Below, one piece after another: positions 55,945 through 64,000 of a stretch of 64,000 bases of DNA (the stretch's first letter is position 1; the number at the start of each line of letters is the position of its first letter). The DNA lies in the NCBI RefSeq assembly GCF_001542625.1, contig NZ_CP016279.1, positions 8,928,001-8,992,000 of the forward strand. Reading direction: 5' to 3'. Source of the stretch: Streptomyces griseochromogenes. GTDB taxonomy: Bacteria; Actinomycetota; Actinomycetes; Streptomycetales; Streptomycetaceae. Under the pieces are notes generated by a model. It was not told the origin of the DNA and searched no databases. It was given only the letters and a program-made list of their open reading frames with translations. The position numbers were made by a program, and so were the translations under genes.

Positions 55945-56095
55945 CTGCCCGCCGCCACCGCCGCCACGATTTCCACCTCCACCAGAGCCTCCGGACGAAA
56001 CAGCCGCGGCACCTCGAAGGTCATGCTCGTCGGCGGGGTGCCGGTCAGGAACTGCCGTCCGACGGAGCCGTATTCCCCGAGCCGGGTGATGTCGG
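55941..56095 (-). pseudogene. 3' fragment of a RidA (YjgF) family gene
   Basis: Only the last ~50 residues survive: SDITRLGEYGSVGRQFLTGT then PPTSMTFEVPRLFRPEALVE and VEIVAAVAAGR before the stop. This matches the C-terminal end of RidA imine/enamine deaminases (the P-x-S/T-x-x-E-V and P-E-A-L-V-E-I-E pattern). The N-terminal two thirds are absent, and the sequence runs directly into a truncated LysR gene on the other strand. The fragment has no start codon or promoter. Confidence 0.8.
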
Positions 56096-56967
56096 AGGTC
56101 GCCCGCGCCGGCTCGTTCACGGTGGCCGCGCGGGCACTGGGCTGGACCCAGTCGGCGGTGTCCCGGCAGGTCGCCTCGCTGGAGTCGGCACTCGGCGGCG
56201 GGCCGCTGTTCGACCGGCTGCCGCGCGGGGTGCGGCTGACGGAGGCAGGCCGGGCACTGGTGCCGTACGCGGAGGCCGTCGCGGAGTCGCTGCACGGTGC
56301 CGTCCCGCGACCTCGCGGCGCTGCGGGAAGTGGCGGGCGGGCGGCTGCGGTTCGGGGCGTTCGCCACGGCCGACGCGGCCCTCGTCCCGCACGCCCTGGC
56401 CGCGTTCCGCACCCGGCACCCCGCCGTCCGGGTCGAGCGCGAGGAGGGGCTCACGCCCGGCCTGCTGGACCGGCCGGCCGCCGGACATCTGGACCTGGCG
56501 GTGGTCTCCACGACGGGCCGCGCCCCACTGGAGGCCCACGACCTGCACCACCTGCTGGACGAGCCGCTGTACGTCGTCGCCGCCGCCCACCCGCTGGCCG
56601 GCGCGCGCGGGGTACGGCTCTCCCAGTTCGCCGACGCCGACTGGATCTCCGGCGACTCACGGCCCGAGGGCACCCTGCTGGACGCCGCCCTGCGGGAGGG
56701 GTTCCGGCCGCGTGTGGCGCATGTGGTCGCCGAATGGACCGCCAAGCAGGGCTATGTGGCCGCGGGGCTCGGCGTGACCCAGGTGCCGGGGCTGGCCGCC
56801 GCGTCGGTACGCCCGGACGTCGTCCTGCTTCGGCTGCACGACGAGGAGGCCCCGGCGCGGGCGGTGTACGCGGCGACCGTGCGGGGCGGTCGCCGTCGGC
56901 GGCGACCGGGGCGTTCCTCGCGGTGCTGCGCGAGGAGGCGGTACGGCTCATTCGCACCATGGCGTAG
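56089..56967 (+). pseudogene. Frameshifted, 5'-truncated LysR family regulator gene
   Basis: The reading starts in the middle of the LysR helix-turn-helix: MSEVARAGSFTVAARALGWT, QSAVSRQVASLESAL. The first dozen family residues (the usual L-x-x-L-x-x-F/L) are missing. Near 56300 the frame slips: AVAESLHGAV continues as RDLAALREVAGGRLRFGAF in the +1 frame. The effector domain follows in good order (HPAVRVEREEGLTPGLLD, HHLLDEPLYVVAAAHPLAG). Near 56885 it slips again, back to TGAFLAVLREEAVRLIRTMA and the TAG at 56965. Two frameshifts plus the truncation mean it is not functional unless the frameshifts are sequencing errors. Confidence 0.8.
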
Positions 56968-57041
56968 ACCACACTCCTCACGCGATACTTCCGGCGCCCC
57001 CGCACCACGCGCCCCAACGCGACGAAAGGACCCGAACCGCC

Positions 57042-58346
57042 TTGACCTGTCTCCGTTTACGGACCGCCCTGCTCGGCATGGCCCTGCTGACCGGCCTGTC
57101 GGCACCGGCGACGCCGGCCTCCGCCGCTCCGGCGGCCCTCTCCCCCACCGCCGAGGAACAACGGCTCGACCGGGCCGTACCGCAGGAGATCCTCGCCCGA
57201 TCCGGATTCGCCGATGTGGCACCGGAGTTCACCCGCGAGCTGGCGGGCGCCCGCTCGTACGCGCAGGCCCGCCGCATCGTCGTACGCGAGGGGTCCGCGC
57301 TGTGGCGACGGGCCGTGGACCGGGCACAGGGGCGGGGTCCGGCGGAATCAAGACCGCGCGGAGCGCTTCCTCGGAAGGGTGGTGGTGAGCGACGGGCGGA
57401 CCTCAGCCGGGACGACGACCGGCCCCTGTACTGGGCGCGGCTCGGGATGACCCGGGAAGTGCGCGTCTGGGAGCCGGAGTTCGCCCTCACCGACACCCAG
57501 CGCTCGGCCCTGCTGGACCAGCTGGAGCGCGCCTCGCGCGGCCAGACCGACATCCGCTACCCCCGCAAGGGGCACCTCAGGCGCGTCCTGCTCACCGGGT
57601 TCGACCCCTTCACCCTGGACCGGGACATCCGTATCTCCAACCCGTCCGGGGCGAGCGCGCTCGCGCTCGACGGCACGGTGATCGAGACGGCCGGGGGTCC
57701 TGCCCGCGTGGAGACGGTGGTGTTCCCCGTGCGCTGGCAGGACTTCGCCGAAGGCACCGTCGAGCGGACGCTGCGGCCGTATCTGCCCCAGGTCGATCTG
57801 TTCACCACCGTGAGCCAGGGCCGGATCGGGCGCTTCGACGTCGAGCGCACCAACGGGGCCTGGCGGGGCGGCTTCCCCGACAACGACAACGTCTCCCGCA
57901 CCGAGACCGTCCCCGTCACGGATCCGGCCACACAGCCCCAGTGGACGACGACGACCCTGCCGTACGCCGCCATCACGGCCGCGGACACGGGCCGCTTCCC
58001 CGTGTACGACCACACGGAGGTGACCGAGATCCCCGCGGGCGGCACCGACCCTGTCGTACGGCCGGACGGCCCGACCCCCGGCTCGACGGCCCGGGCCGGG
58101 GGCGGCGGGGACTACCTCTCCAACGAGATCGCCTACCGCGCGACCCTGCTGCGGGACCGGCTCGGTCTGCACGACACCCTGCCGGGCGGCCATGTGCACA
58201 CACCCGTCCTGCAGTTCGGCGCGGGCAACACCGACCCGGCCACGGGGACGGTGAGCGACCCCGAGTTCGTCCGCAACCGGCTGGACATCATCGACCAGGT
58301 GCGGGCGATCGTGAGGGTGGCGGCCGAGGCCGCCTTCAGGAAGTGA
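57042..58346 (+). CDS. Secreted pyroglutamyl-peptidase-I-like protein, catalytic Cys not found
   Basis: 434 residues. A signal peptide (RTALLGMALLTGLSAPATPA, cleavage near ASA-AP) is followed by an N-terminal region of ~160 residues and a peptidase C15-like domain. That domain begins RRVLLTGFDPFTLDRDIRIS, with NPSGASALALDG. Further pieces are VETVVFPVRWQDFAEGTVER, LFTTVSQGRIGRFDVER and GGDYLSNEIAYRATLLRDRL. HVHTPVLQFG holds the conserved His. In true pyroglutamyl peptidases a Cys follows the Ser-Asn block (S-N-x-x-x-x-x-C-N); here that position has no Cys. The TTG start at 57042 has GAAAGGA upstream. The last 11 bases overlap the convergent EI24-like gene. Confidence 0.8.
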   Translation: MTCLRLRTALLGMALLTGLSAPATPASAAPAALSPTAEEQRLDRAVPQEILARSGFADVAPEFTRELAGARSYAQARRIVVREGSALWRRAVDRAQGRGPAESRPRGALPRKGGGERRADLSRDDDRPLYWARLGMTREVRVWEPEFALTDTQRSALLDQLERASRGQTDIRYPRKGHLRRVLLTGFDPFTLDRDIRISNPSGASALALDGTVIETAGGPARVETVVFPVRWQDFAEGTVERTLRPYLPQVDLFTTVSQGRIGRFDVERTNGAWRGGFPDNDNVSRTETVPVTDPATQPQWTTTTLPYAAITAADTGRFPVYDHTEVTEIPAGGTDPVVRPDGPTPGSTARAGGGGDYLSNEIAYRATLLRDRLGLHDTLPGGHVHTPVLQFGAGNTDPATGTVSDPEFVRNRLDIIDQVRAIVRVAAEAAFRK

Positions 58347-59127
58347 CCCGCTGCTCGTCCTCGGCGTCCTCCTCCGCCGCGCTCTCCTCGCCCAGCAGGT
58401 CACGGGCGAGGAGCGTGGCGCCCGCGACCGCGCCCGGCATCAGGAACACGGCGACGAACGGGACCAGGAAGGCCAGCCCGAGGGGTGTGCCGAACCCCCA
58501 GACCAGACTCTTGCGGGAGCGGAGCAGCGCGAGGCGGGCACGGAGGTCGACGCCGCGGCGCTGGAGGGCGACGGCGGTCAGCTCCTCGGTGAGGAAGAAC
58601 CCGGTGACGAAGAAGCCGATCACCGGGACGGCCGTCTGGCCGACGAAGGGCAGGAACCCGAGGGCGAAGAGCAGCACACCCCACAGGGCGGCCCGGACCA
58701 GGACGCGCAGGCTGTCGCGGGCGGAGATCCACAGCTCGCGCCAGAGCGGCAGGCCCGACCGGGGCGCCGTGTCGTCGGGTGAGACGTCCTCGTCGACCTT
58801 CTCCGACAGGTTCTCGTAGAAGGGCTGGCCGATCAGCAGGGTGACGGCCGTGAAGGTGAGCACGGCCAGCAGCAGGCCGAGTGCGAAGAGGACGGCCGTG
58901 AGGAAGCCGCGGAACAGGCCCCGCCAGGGGCTCGTCCAGTGGTCCGCGAACGGAGTCGCCCAGGAGACGGCGTCCTCGCCCCACACCGCGAGCGCGACCA
59001 GCGCCGCCGCGTACAGGACCAGCGCGATCAGGCCGGGCAGCAGGCCGAAGCCGTACACACGGCCGTGGCGGCCCACCCACCGCTGGCCCTTCAGGAGATA
59101 ACCGAAGCCCACCCCGAGATCGCGCAT
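58336..59127 (-). CDS. EI24/CysZ-like membrane protein
   Basis: 263 residues with the EI24 domain: an N-terminal amphipathic segment (GVGFGYLLKGQRWVGRHGRV), YGFGLLPGLIALVLYAAALV, FLTAVLFALGLLLAVLTFTA with LIGQPFYENLSEKVDE (the P-x-x-E motif). WGVLLFALGFLPFVGQTAVP, FFVTGFFLTEELTAVALQRR and GFGTPLGLAFLVPFVAVFLM follow. CysZ relatives help sulfate uptake, while other EI24 proteins have unknown functions, so a sulfate role is only a possibility. No cys gene is nearby. The acidic C terminus (GEESAAEEDAEDEQ) is cytosolic. It ends inside the 3' end of the convergent pyroglutamyl-peptidase-like gene. Confidence 0.85.
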   Translation of the reverse strand: MRDLGVGFGYLLKGQRWVGRHGRVYGFGLLPGLIALVLYAAALVALAVWGEDAVSWATPFADHWTSPWRGLFRGFLTAVLFALGLLLAVLTFTAVTLLIGQPFYENLSEKVDEDVSPDDTAPRSGLPLWRELWISARDSLRVLVRAALWGVLLFALGFLPFVGQTAVPVIGFFVTGFFLTEELTAVALQRRGVDLRARLALLRSRKSLVWGFGTPLGLAFLVPFVAVFLMPGAVAGATLLARDLLGEESAAEEDAEDEQRVTS

Positions 59128-59155
59128 GGCGAAAACTTTACCCGGCGACCGGACC

Positions 59156-59593
59156 TCAGGATTCGACCATCCGGCGCAGCAGGTCCCGCAGGGAGCCGCG
59201 CTCCTCGGCGGTGAGACCGGCGAGGGGTTCGCGGGCGAAGCGCAGACCCTCGCGGAGATCGCGGGCGACCCCGAGGCCCTCGTCGGTGGCGACGGCCAGC
59301 TTCACCCGGCGGTCGGCGGGGTCGGGACGGCGCTCGACCAGGCCGCGGGTCTCCAGGCGGTCCACGATCCCGGTCACGTTCGACGGCTCGCACTTCAGCT
59401 TCTGCGCCAGCTTGCGCATCGGCAGCGGTTCCAGCGACAGCATGCTGAGCAGGCGCGCCTGCGGGCCGGTCAGCGCGTGCTCGCCCGCCGCGAGCTCGTA
59501 GTCCGCGTAGAAGCGGGCCACGACGTCACCGATCAGTTCGAGGACCTCCATGGTCACGGGGTCCGGGCGGCGGGACTTCTCTGGGGTGGACAT
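59156..59593 (-). CDS. MarR family transcriptional regulator
   Basis: 145 residues: TGPQARLLSMLSLEPLPMRK, LAQKLKCEPSNVTGIVDRLE (recognition helix) and RRPDPADRRVKLAVATDEG (wing with D-R-R). A Cys lies just before the recognition helix, but the N-terminal sensing Cys of OhrR is absent, so it is not a typical OhrR despite the ohr gene 1.2 kb away. ATG 59593 is the family-like start. It is divergent from the MDR oxidoreductase gene. Two operator-like palindromes lie between them, and similar MarR-oxidoreductase pairs are self-regulating and inducible. Confidence 0.9.
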   Translation of the reverse strand: MSTPEKSRRPDPVTMEVLELIGDVVARFYADYELAAGEHALTGPQARLLSMLSLEPLPMRKLAQKLKCEPSNVTGIVDRLETRGLVERRPDPADRRVKLAVATDEGLGVARDLREGLRFAREPLAGLTAEERGSLRDLLRRMVES

Positions 59594-59615
59594 GCGCTCC
59601 AGGATAACGCGTTAC

Positions 59616-59661
59616 TTGACATTCTGAAATATTCAGGGGCATGGTTGTTTCAGGTACTGAA
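59616..59661 (+). promoter_or_regulatory. Paired MarR operators and promoter between the regulator and oxidoreductase genes
   Basis: CTGAA-ATA-TTCAG (59624-59636) and TTCAG-GTA-CTGAA (59649-59661) are two perfect palindromes made of the same half-sites in opposite order, centred 25 bases apart. A consensus -35 TTGACA (59616-59621) directly precedes the first, so the site lies in the promoter spacer. Confidence 0.75.
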
Positions 59662-59684
59662 GTAAATCTCGGAAAGGCACCGTC

Positions 59685-60713
<1,029 letters not shown>

Positions 60714-60819
60714 CCGGCCCGGGACTTCTGCCGGCTTTCCGGTATGCGGTAACTTCTTTCCGAAATCCGCCGTCGATCGTGGGCGCGAGTCACGGCGGAC
60801 CTAGGAGGAAGACAACCGC

Positions 60820-61239
60820 ATGCCGATCCAGCAGTCCGAGGTCCTCTACACCGCCGTCGCCACCGCCGAGAACGGCCGCGACGGGCGCGTCGCCACCGAT
60901 GACGGGAAGCTCGACGTCGTCGTGAACCCGCCCAAGGAGATGGGCGGCAGCGGCGCCGGCACCAACCCCGAGCAGCTGTTCGCCGCCGGGTACAGCGCCT
61001 GCTTCCAGGGCGCGCTCGGCGTCGTCGCCCGCCAGGAGGGCGCCGATGTCTCCGGCTCGACCGTCACCGCGAAGGTCGGGATCGGTAAGAACGAGGAGGG
61101 GTTCGGGATCATCGTGGAGATCTCCGCGCGGATCCCGAACGTCGATGAGGCCGCCGCGCGGGACCTTGTCGAGAAGGCGCACCAGGTGTGCCCCTACTCG
61201 AAGGCGACTCGGGGCAACATCACCGTGACGCTGGTCTGA
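60820..61239 (+). CDS. ohr: Organic hydroperoxide resistance protein (Ohr/OsmC family)
   Basis: 139 residues. The two redox cysteines are in FAAGYSACFQGALGVVARQE and EKAHQVCPYSKATRGNITV, and the Ohr-type N terminus is EVLYTAVATAENGRDGRV. The loop PPKEMGGSGAGTNPEQLFAA is characteristic of Ohr rather than OsmC. It detoxifies organic peroxides using lipoyl-dependent reduction in the cytosol. The ATG has CTAGGAGGAAG, a strong ribosome-binding site, 8 bases upstream. The upstream MDR reductase and MarR gene suggest a reactive-carbonyl/peroxide stress group. A hairpin with a T-run follows. Confidence 0.95.
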   Translation: MPIQQSEVLYTAVATAENGRDGRVATDDGKLDVVVNPPKEMGGSGAGTNPEQLFAAGYSACFQGALGVVARQEGADVSGSTVTAKVGIGKNEEGFGIIVEISARIPNVDEAAARDLVEKAHQVCPYSKATRGNITVTLV

Positions 61240-61259
61240 GGACCGTCGTTGCGCAGGGC

Positions 61260-61300
61260 GGCAGCCGCATCCTTGGACGTGGGGTGCGGCTGTCGTCTTT
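61260..61300 (+). terminator. Hairpin with T-rich tail after ohr
   Basis: GGCAGCCGCATCC can pair with GGTGCGGCTGTC (one bulge) around TTGGACGTGG. It is followed by GTCTTT. It starts 21 bases after the ohr stop. Confidence 0.7.
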
Positions 61301-61349
61301 CCGGATCGGTCGCGTCCGCCGGGTGCGGTTCGGTTCGTGGTGCGGGTGG

Positions 61350-61414
61350 TCGCGGGTCGCTCGCGCCCACGCGGCGGAGCCGCATGTCGGCACAGCCCCG
61401 CGCCCCTTGGGGCG
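61350..61414 (-). repeat. Interspersed intergenic repeat copy (inverted)
   Basis: On the minus strand it reads CCCCAAGGGGCGCGGGG, then GACATGCGGCTCCGCCGCG and TGGGCGCGAGCGACC. It lies between ohr and the esterase-like gene, again at the end of a transcription unit. Confidence 0.72.
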
Positions 61415-61421
61415 TTGGCGC

Positions 61422-62582
61422 TCAGGGCGTCGACAGGGCTGCCCTGTGTACCGCTCTCGCCAGCCGGTTGTTCTCCGGTGCCGCTCCTCCCGGGAACGCG
61501 AAGCGGCGGCGGGTGTAGCCGTACGCGAGGCCGCTGTGGGGGTCCGCGAAGGCCTGGGAGCCGGCTGCGCCGCTGTGGCCGATGGCGGTGGCGCCCAGGA
61601 AGGGATGCCAGGCGTCGGACGTGGCCTGGAAGCCGAGGCCGTAGGCTCTGTGGGCACGGGCCACCAGGTCGTACCCGACGGAGTGCAGCTGGCCGAACTC
61701 GGCGACCGTGTCCTCCTTCAGCAGCGGGGCCTTGCCGTCGACCTCGCTGATCACCGCCGCGTACATCCCGGCCAGCCCGCGCGCCGAGGCGACGCCGCCC
61801 ACCGAGGCCGGGCCCTTGGCGCGGACCGCGCGCTCGTTCGGCAGCGAATCCAGCAGTGTCGGCTCGGCCGCGTGCCGGTTGAAGGCGATGGACGCGAGCG
61901 TGTGCGGTCCGGACGGCTGCGCGGCCAGCAGCTCGGACTGCTCGGGCGTCGGCAGCATCGGCTGCGTAGTGCGAAAGCGCGGCTCCCGGGAGGCCGGCAG
62001 GCCCAGGTAGAACTCCAGGCCGTACGGGGCGCGGACCCGCTCCTCGTACAGCTCCTGGATCGTACGGCCCGTCGCGCGCCGGACGATCTCACCGGTGAGC
62101 GCGCCGATCACCAGGGCGTGGTAGCCGAAGGCGATACCGGGGCGCCAGAACGGCCGCTGGTCGGCGAGGCGTTCGGCGAGGGCCCGGTCGTCGGCCATCT
62201 CCGCCGGGCTGAACCCGGTGTCGGTGCCGACCAGGCCCGCGCGGTGCGCGAGCAGGTCGCGCAGGGTCAGCGAACCCTTGCCCTCGGCGCCGAACTCCGG
62301 CCAGTAGTAGGTGACTTTGCGGTCCAGCTCCAGCGTGCCGTCCTGCACCAGCAGGGCCACGACGAGGTGGGCGGCGCCCTTCGTGGACGAGAACACGCCG
62401 TACAGCGACTCCCCGTCGACACCCTCGCCCGCCCACAGGTCCACGACCCGGCGGCCGTGGACGTAGGCGCACAACTGTCCCTCGTAGTCGTCCCGTTCCT
62501 CCGCGAGGAACGCGGCGAACTCCTCGCGCACCGCTTCGAAACCCTCGCCGACCGTGCCGTGGACGGTGATCCCCTGCGTCAT
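61422..62582 (-). CDS. Beta-lactamase-fold serine hydrolase (family VIII esterase/EstB-like)
   Basis: 386 residues. The S-x-x-K motif is YGVFSSTKGAAHLVVALLVQ, and the partner motif is FGYHALVIGALTGEIVRRA (Tyr in Y-x-x). WPEFGAEGKGSLTLRDLLAH, SVGGVASARGLAGMYAAVIS and TAIGHSGAAGSQAFADP (third box G-H-S-G-A-A-G) follow. No signal peptide is visible. These enzymes hydrolyse short-chain esters and sometimes beta-lactams. The ATG at 62582 begins the conserved VHGTVGEGFEAVREEFAAF segment, and GAGGAG lies upstream. The gene ends next to a repeat copy. The 260-base gap after its start shows no other gene. Confidence 0.9.
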   Translation of the reverse strand: MTQGITVHGTVGEGFEAVREEFAAFLAEERDDYEGQLCAYVHGRRVVDLWAGEGVDGESLYGVFSSTKGAAHLVVALLVQDGTLELDRKVTYYWPEFGAEGKGSLTLRDLLAHRAGLVGTDTGFSPAEMADDRALAERLADQRPFWRPGIAFGYHALVIGALTGEIVRRATGRTIQELYEERVRAPYGLEFYLGLPASREPRFRTTQPMLPTPEQSELLAAQPSGPHTLASIAFNRHAAEPTLLDSLPNERAVRAKGPASVGGVASARGLAGMYAAVISEVDGKAPLLKEDTVAEFGQLHSVGYDLVARAHRAYGLGFQATSDAWHPFLGATAIGHSGAAGSQAFADPHSGLAYGYTRRRFAFPGGAAPENNRLARAVHRAALSTP

Positions 62583-62842
62583 CCGTACTCCTCAACCGAG
62601 CCGCTGTTCGCCGCTCCCTCTGTACACAACGCCCTTTCCGCCGCCGGGCGTTCCCGAGATCGGTACGGCGAGGTGTGCCCGTTCGACTCAACCGTCTCTC
62701 CGGCCGGTCGGTGTCAGCGATACCCCGGATGGCGGAGGGCATGGGGTGGTACGGGGGCATGCGGGGGGCTCAGGCGCGAGCGAGCGGCGCCCTCGGGCCG
62801 CTCAACCGGCCCGGAACGCTCCACGGCGACCCGGCAGCGCCC

Positions 62843-63853
62843 TTACGTGCACCACCACAGGAACTGCTTGCACGTCTTCGTCGGCGACGGCTGCGGCGCC
62901 GGGTTCGAGGTCGTCGGCTTCGAGGTCGGGGTGGGCGTCGGCCGGGAGGTCGCCGGGGCGGTGGGGGCCGAGGTGCCCGCGCCCGAGCCCGTCGTGGCGG
63001 ACTGCCCGGCCTTGTCGGTGGCCTTGGCGGACGGGGACTCGGACGCCTTGTCCTTCGGGGACTCGGAGGCGGAGGCCGACGCGTCCGGGGAGGCGGAGGC
63101 CGCCGGTCCGGCCCCGGTGCCCGAGGTGTCGTCGAGGGGGGCCGCCGCCGGGTCCGGGGAGGCGGACGAGGTGCCGCCGTCCACCGACTCGCCGCCGGAC
63201 GCGGCCGGCTTGCCGCCGGAGAAGGGGGCATCCATGCCGAGTTCGGCGAAACTGAGCCCGCCGGCCGCCAGGACGAAGCCCGCGGCGATCAGCACGGTAC
63301 GGCGCCGGCGGCGCCGGTGCGCGGCCGCCTTGCGGTCACGACGGCTGGCGTCGGCCGTCTCGGGCCCTTCGGCCGTCTCGCCCCTGCCGGATGCGCCGCC
63401 GCGGCCGCGCGACTGGCGCCGGGAGGCCCGGCCGCCGGGCTCGGCCGCGGCCGCGCGGTCGTGCCGGTCGGCGACCTCGCCCTCGCCCTCGCCCTCGTCC
63501 TCACCCTCGCCCGCGTACGCGTCGTACTCGTCGCGATCGGGGTGGTCGTCGTAGCCGTCCGGGTCGGGGTGAGGCTGCGGGTCCGTGCCGAGGCCCGTGA
63601 ACTCGCCCGAGTGCTCGGGGGCCGCGTAGTAGGCGGGCTGGGCGGGCTGGGCGGGCAGGCCCGCGAGGCCGGCGTACGGGTCGCCGGACGGACCGGTGAA
63701 GGCTTCCTGTACGTACGGACCCGCCATCGCGCCCGCGTATCCGTGCGCGGCGGGCGCGTCGGCGCGCGCGGCGACAGACTGGGCCGGCGCGCCGCACCCC
63801 GGGCAGGCCAGGGCGCCGTTGAGGTGCCGTTGGCACGGGTGGCAGAAGTCCAT
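62843..63853 (-). CDS. SCO2400-family membrane protein with zinc ribbon and Ser/Ala/Pro stalk
   Basis: 336 residues. It opens MDFCHPCQRHLNGALACPGC, a four-Cys zinc-ribbon. A disordered acidic/aromatic region follows (YDDHPDRDEYDAYAGEGEDE), then an Arg-rich stretch, one helix (TVLIAAGFVLAAGGLSFAEL) and a long Ser/Ala/Pro/Thr-rich extracytoplasmic stalk. The end is a short CKQFLWWCT motif with two Cys and two Trp that could form a disulfide loop. It matches, from memory, the family named after S. coelicolor SCO2400, whose function is unknown. The topology recalls the peptidoglycan-binding protein at 6618-7583. ATG 63853 is fixed by the ribbon. Confidence 0.82.
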   Translation of the reverse strand: MDFCHPCQRHLNGALACPGCGAPAQSVAARADAPAAHGYAGAMAGPYVQEAFTGPSGDPYAGLAGLPAQPAQPAYYAAPEHSGEFTGLGTDPQPHPDPDGYDDHPDRDEYDAYAGEGEDEGEGEGEVADRHDRAAAAEPGGRASRRQSRGRGGASGRGETAEGPETADASRRDRKAAAHRRRRRRTVLIAAGFVLAAGGLSFAELGMDAPFSGGKPAASGGESVDGGTSSASPDPAAAPLDDTSGTGAGPAASASPDASASASESPKDKASESPSAKATDKAGQSATTGSGAGTSAPTAPATSRPTPTPTSKPTTSNPAPQPSPTKTCKQFLWWCT

Positions 63854-63969
63854 GACGCCGGAAGACTAGATTCCCCTCCGGTCACGTTCCTAGGCGCCCC
63901 TGTGAAGGTTTCGTGCGGGAGCGAAAAGGTTCTCGAAAGTCTTGCCGAAACCGTTACCCGTTCGACCCA

Positions 63970-63999
63970 TTGACACCCCCACCGCCCCCTCCTTACTGT
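63970..63999 (+). promoter_or_regulatory. Consensus vegetative promoter pointing out of the window
   Basis: TTGACA (63970-63975), an 18-base spacer and TACTGT (63994-63999) form a near-ideal HrdB-type promoter. The preceding ~70 bases are relatively AT-rich, with GAAAGTCTTGCCGAAACCG around 63935, which resembles operators of LacI-type sugar regulators; that part is a weak guess. The gene it drives lies beyond the window. Confidence 0.7.
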
Positions 64000-64000
64000 C

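Noticed and set aside
59156..59593. Calling this MarR protein OhrR because ohr is nearby
   Set aside because: The N-terminal peroxide-sensing Cys of OhrR is absent and the divergent partner is an MDR reductase.

Overview
The window is a high-GC actinobacterial chromosome segment, almost certainly from Streptomyces. Evidence for this is the very high GC content with strong third-position bias, frequent GTG and TTG starts, many leaderless-type promoters (TAnnnT 6-7 nt before the start codon), and several actinobacteria-typical families (DUF3052, DUF3145, DUF4383, DUF4429, TerD paralogues, SCO2400-like protein). The order regulator-fabD-fabH-acpP-fabF, with a homodimeric pyruvate dehydrogenase aceE and a Ter cluster nearby, is the arrangement known from Streptomyces coelicolor. 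No plasmid, phage or CRISPR signature was seen; this looks like core chromosome with local decay.

Layout. 0-9 kb: small independent genes (O-methyltransferase, FHA-like, DUF1992, SnoaL-like, WYL regulator, acetyltransferase), a drug-efflux MFS protein carrying a C-terminal winged-helix domain, a membrane-anchored peptidoglycan-binding protein, a HAD phosphatase, and a TMEM165/GDT1 cation transporter behind a yybP-ykoY manganese riboswitch. 9-18 kb: secreted HNH nuclease, a repeat-filled gap, DedA, DoxX with an iron-box promoter, a decayed FAD/NAD(P)-binding gene, ketopantoate-reductase-like enzyme, a MarR gene with its operator, tRNA-Val(UAC), a DUF4097 lipoprotein and a coiled-coil membrane protein. 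18-23.4 kb: a cell-envelope group on the minus strand (amidase-domain protein, deacetylase-like protein, class A PBP-like protein), the last two with altered catalytic motifs.

23.8-33 kb: a Ter-type stress module. An aldolase -> phosphoribosyltransferase/TRSP/StiP fusion -> HAD operon lies divergent from a TerD-PQ protein, followed by a TerA-like protein, a DUF475 TerC-like membrane protein and two tandem TerD genes. A peroxiredoxin and DUF3052 gene come next, then aceE (34.5-37.2 kb) and a K+ channel. 38-43.4 kb: Abhydrolase_8, DUF4429/SHOCT, a MerR gene divergent from an acetyltransferase, a serine hydrolase and a pirin. 43.5-48.5 kb: fasR and the type II fatty acid synthase genes fabD-fabH-acpP-fabF, ended by a strong hairpin. 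48.6-64 kb: DUF3145, SGNH lipoprotein, aldose epimerase, GH3 glucosidase with divergent TetR, a RidA/LysR deletion scar, a pyroglutamyl-peptidase-like secreted protein, EI24/CysZ-like, a MarR gene divergent from an MDR oxidoreductase plus ohr, a family VIII esterase-like protein and an SCO2400-family protein. A strong promoter points out of the right edge.

The genes work in small sets: fatty acid initiation/elongation with its activator; pyruvate to acetyl-CoA; a chemical/metal stress group (Ter module, GDT1 with Mn riboswitch, peroxiredoxin, Ohr, DoxX); and cell-wall remodelling. All statements rest on reading the sequence and on remembered family knowledge; no searches were run.
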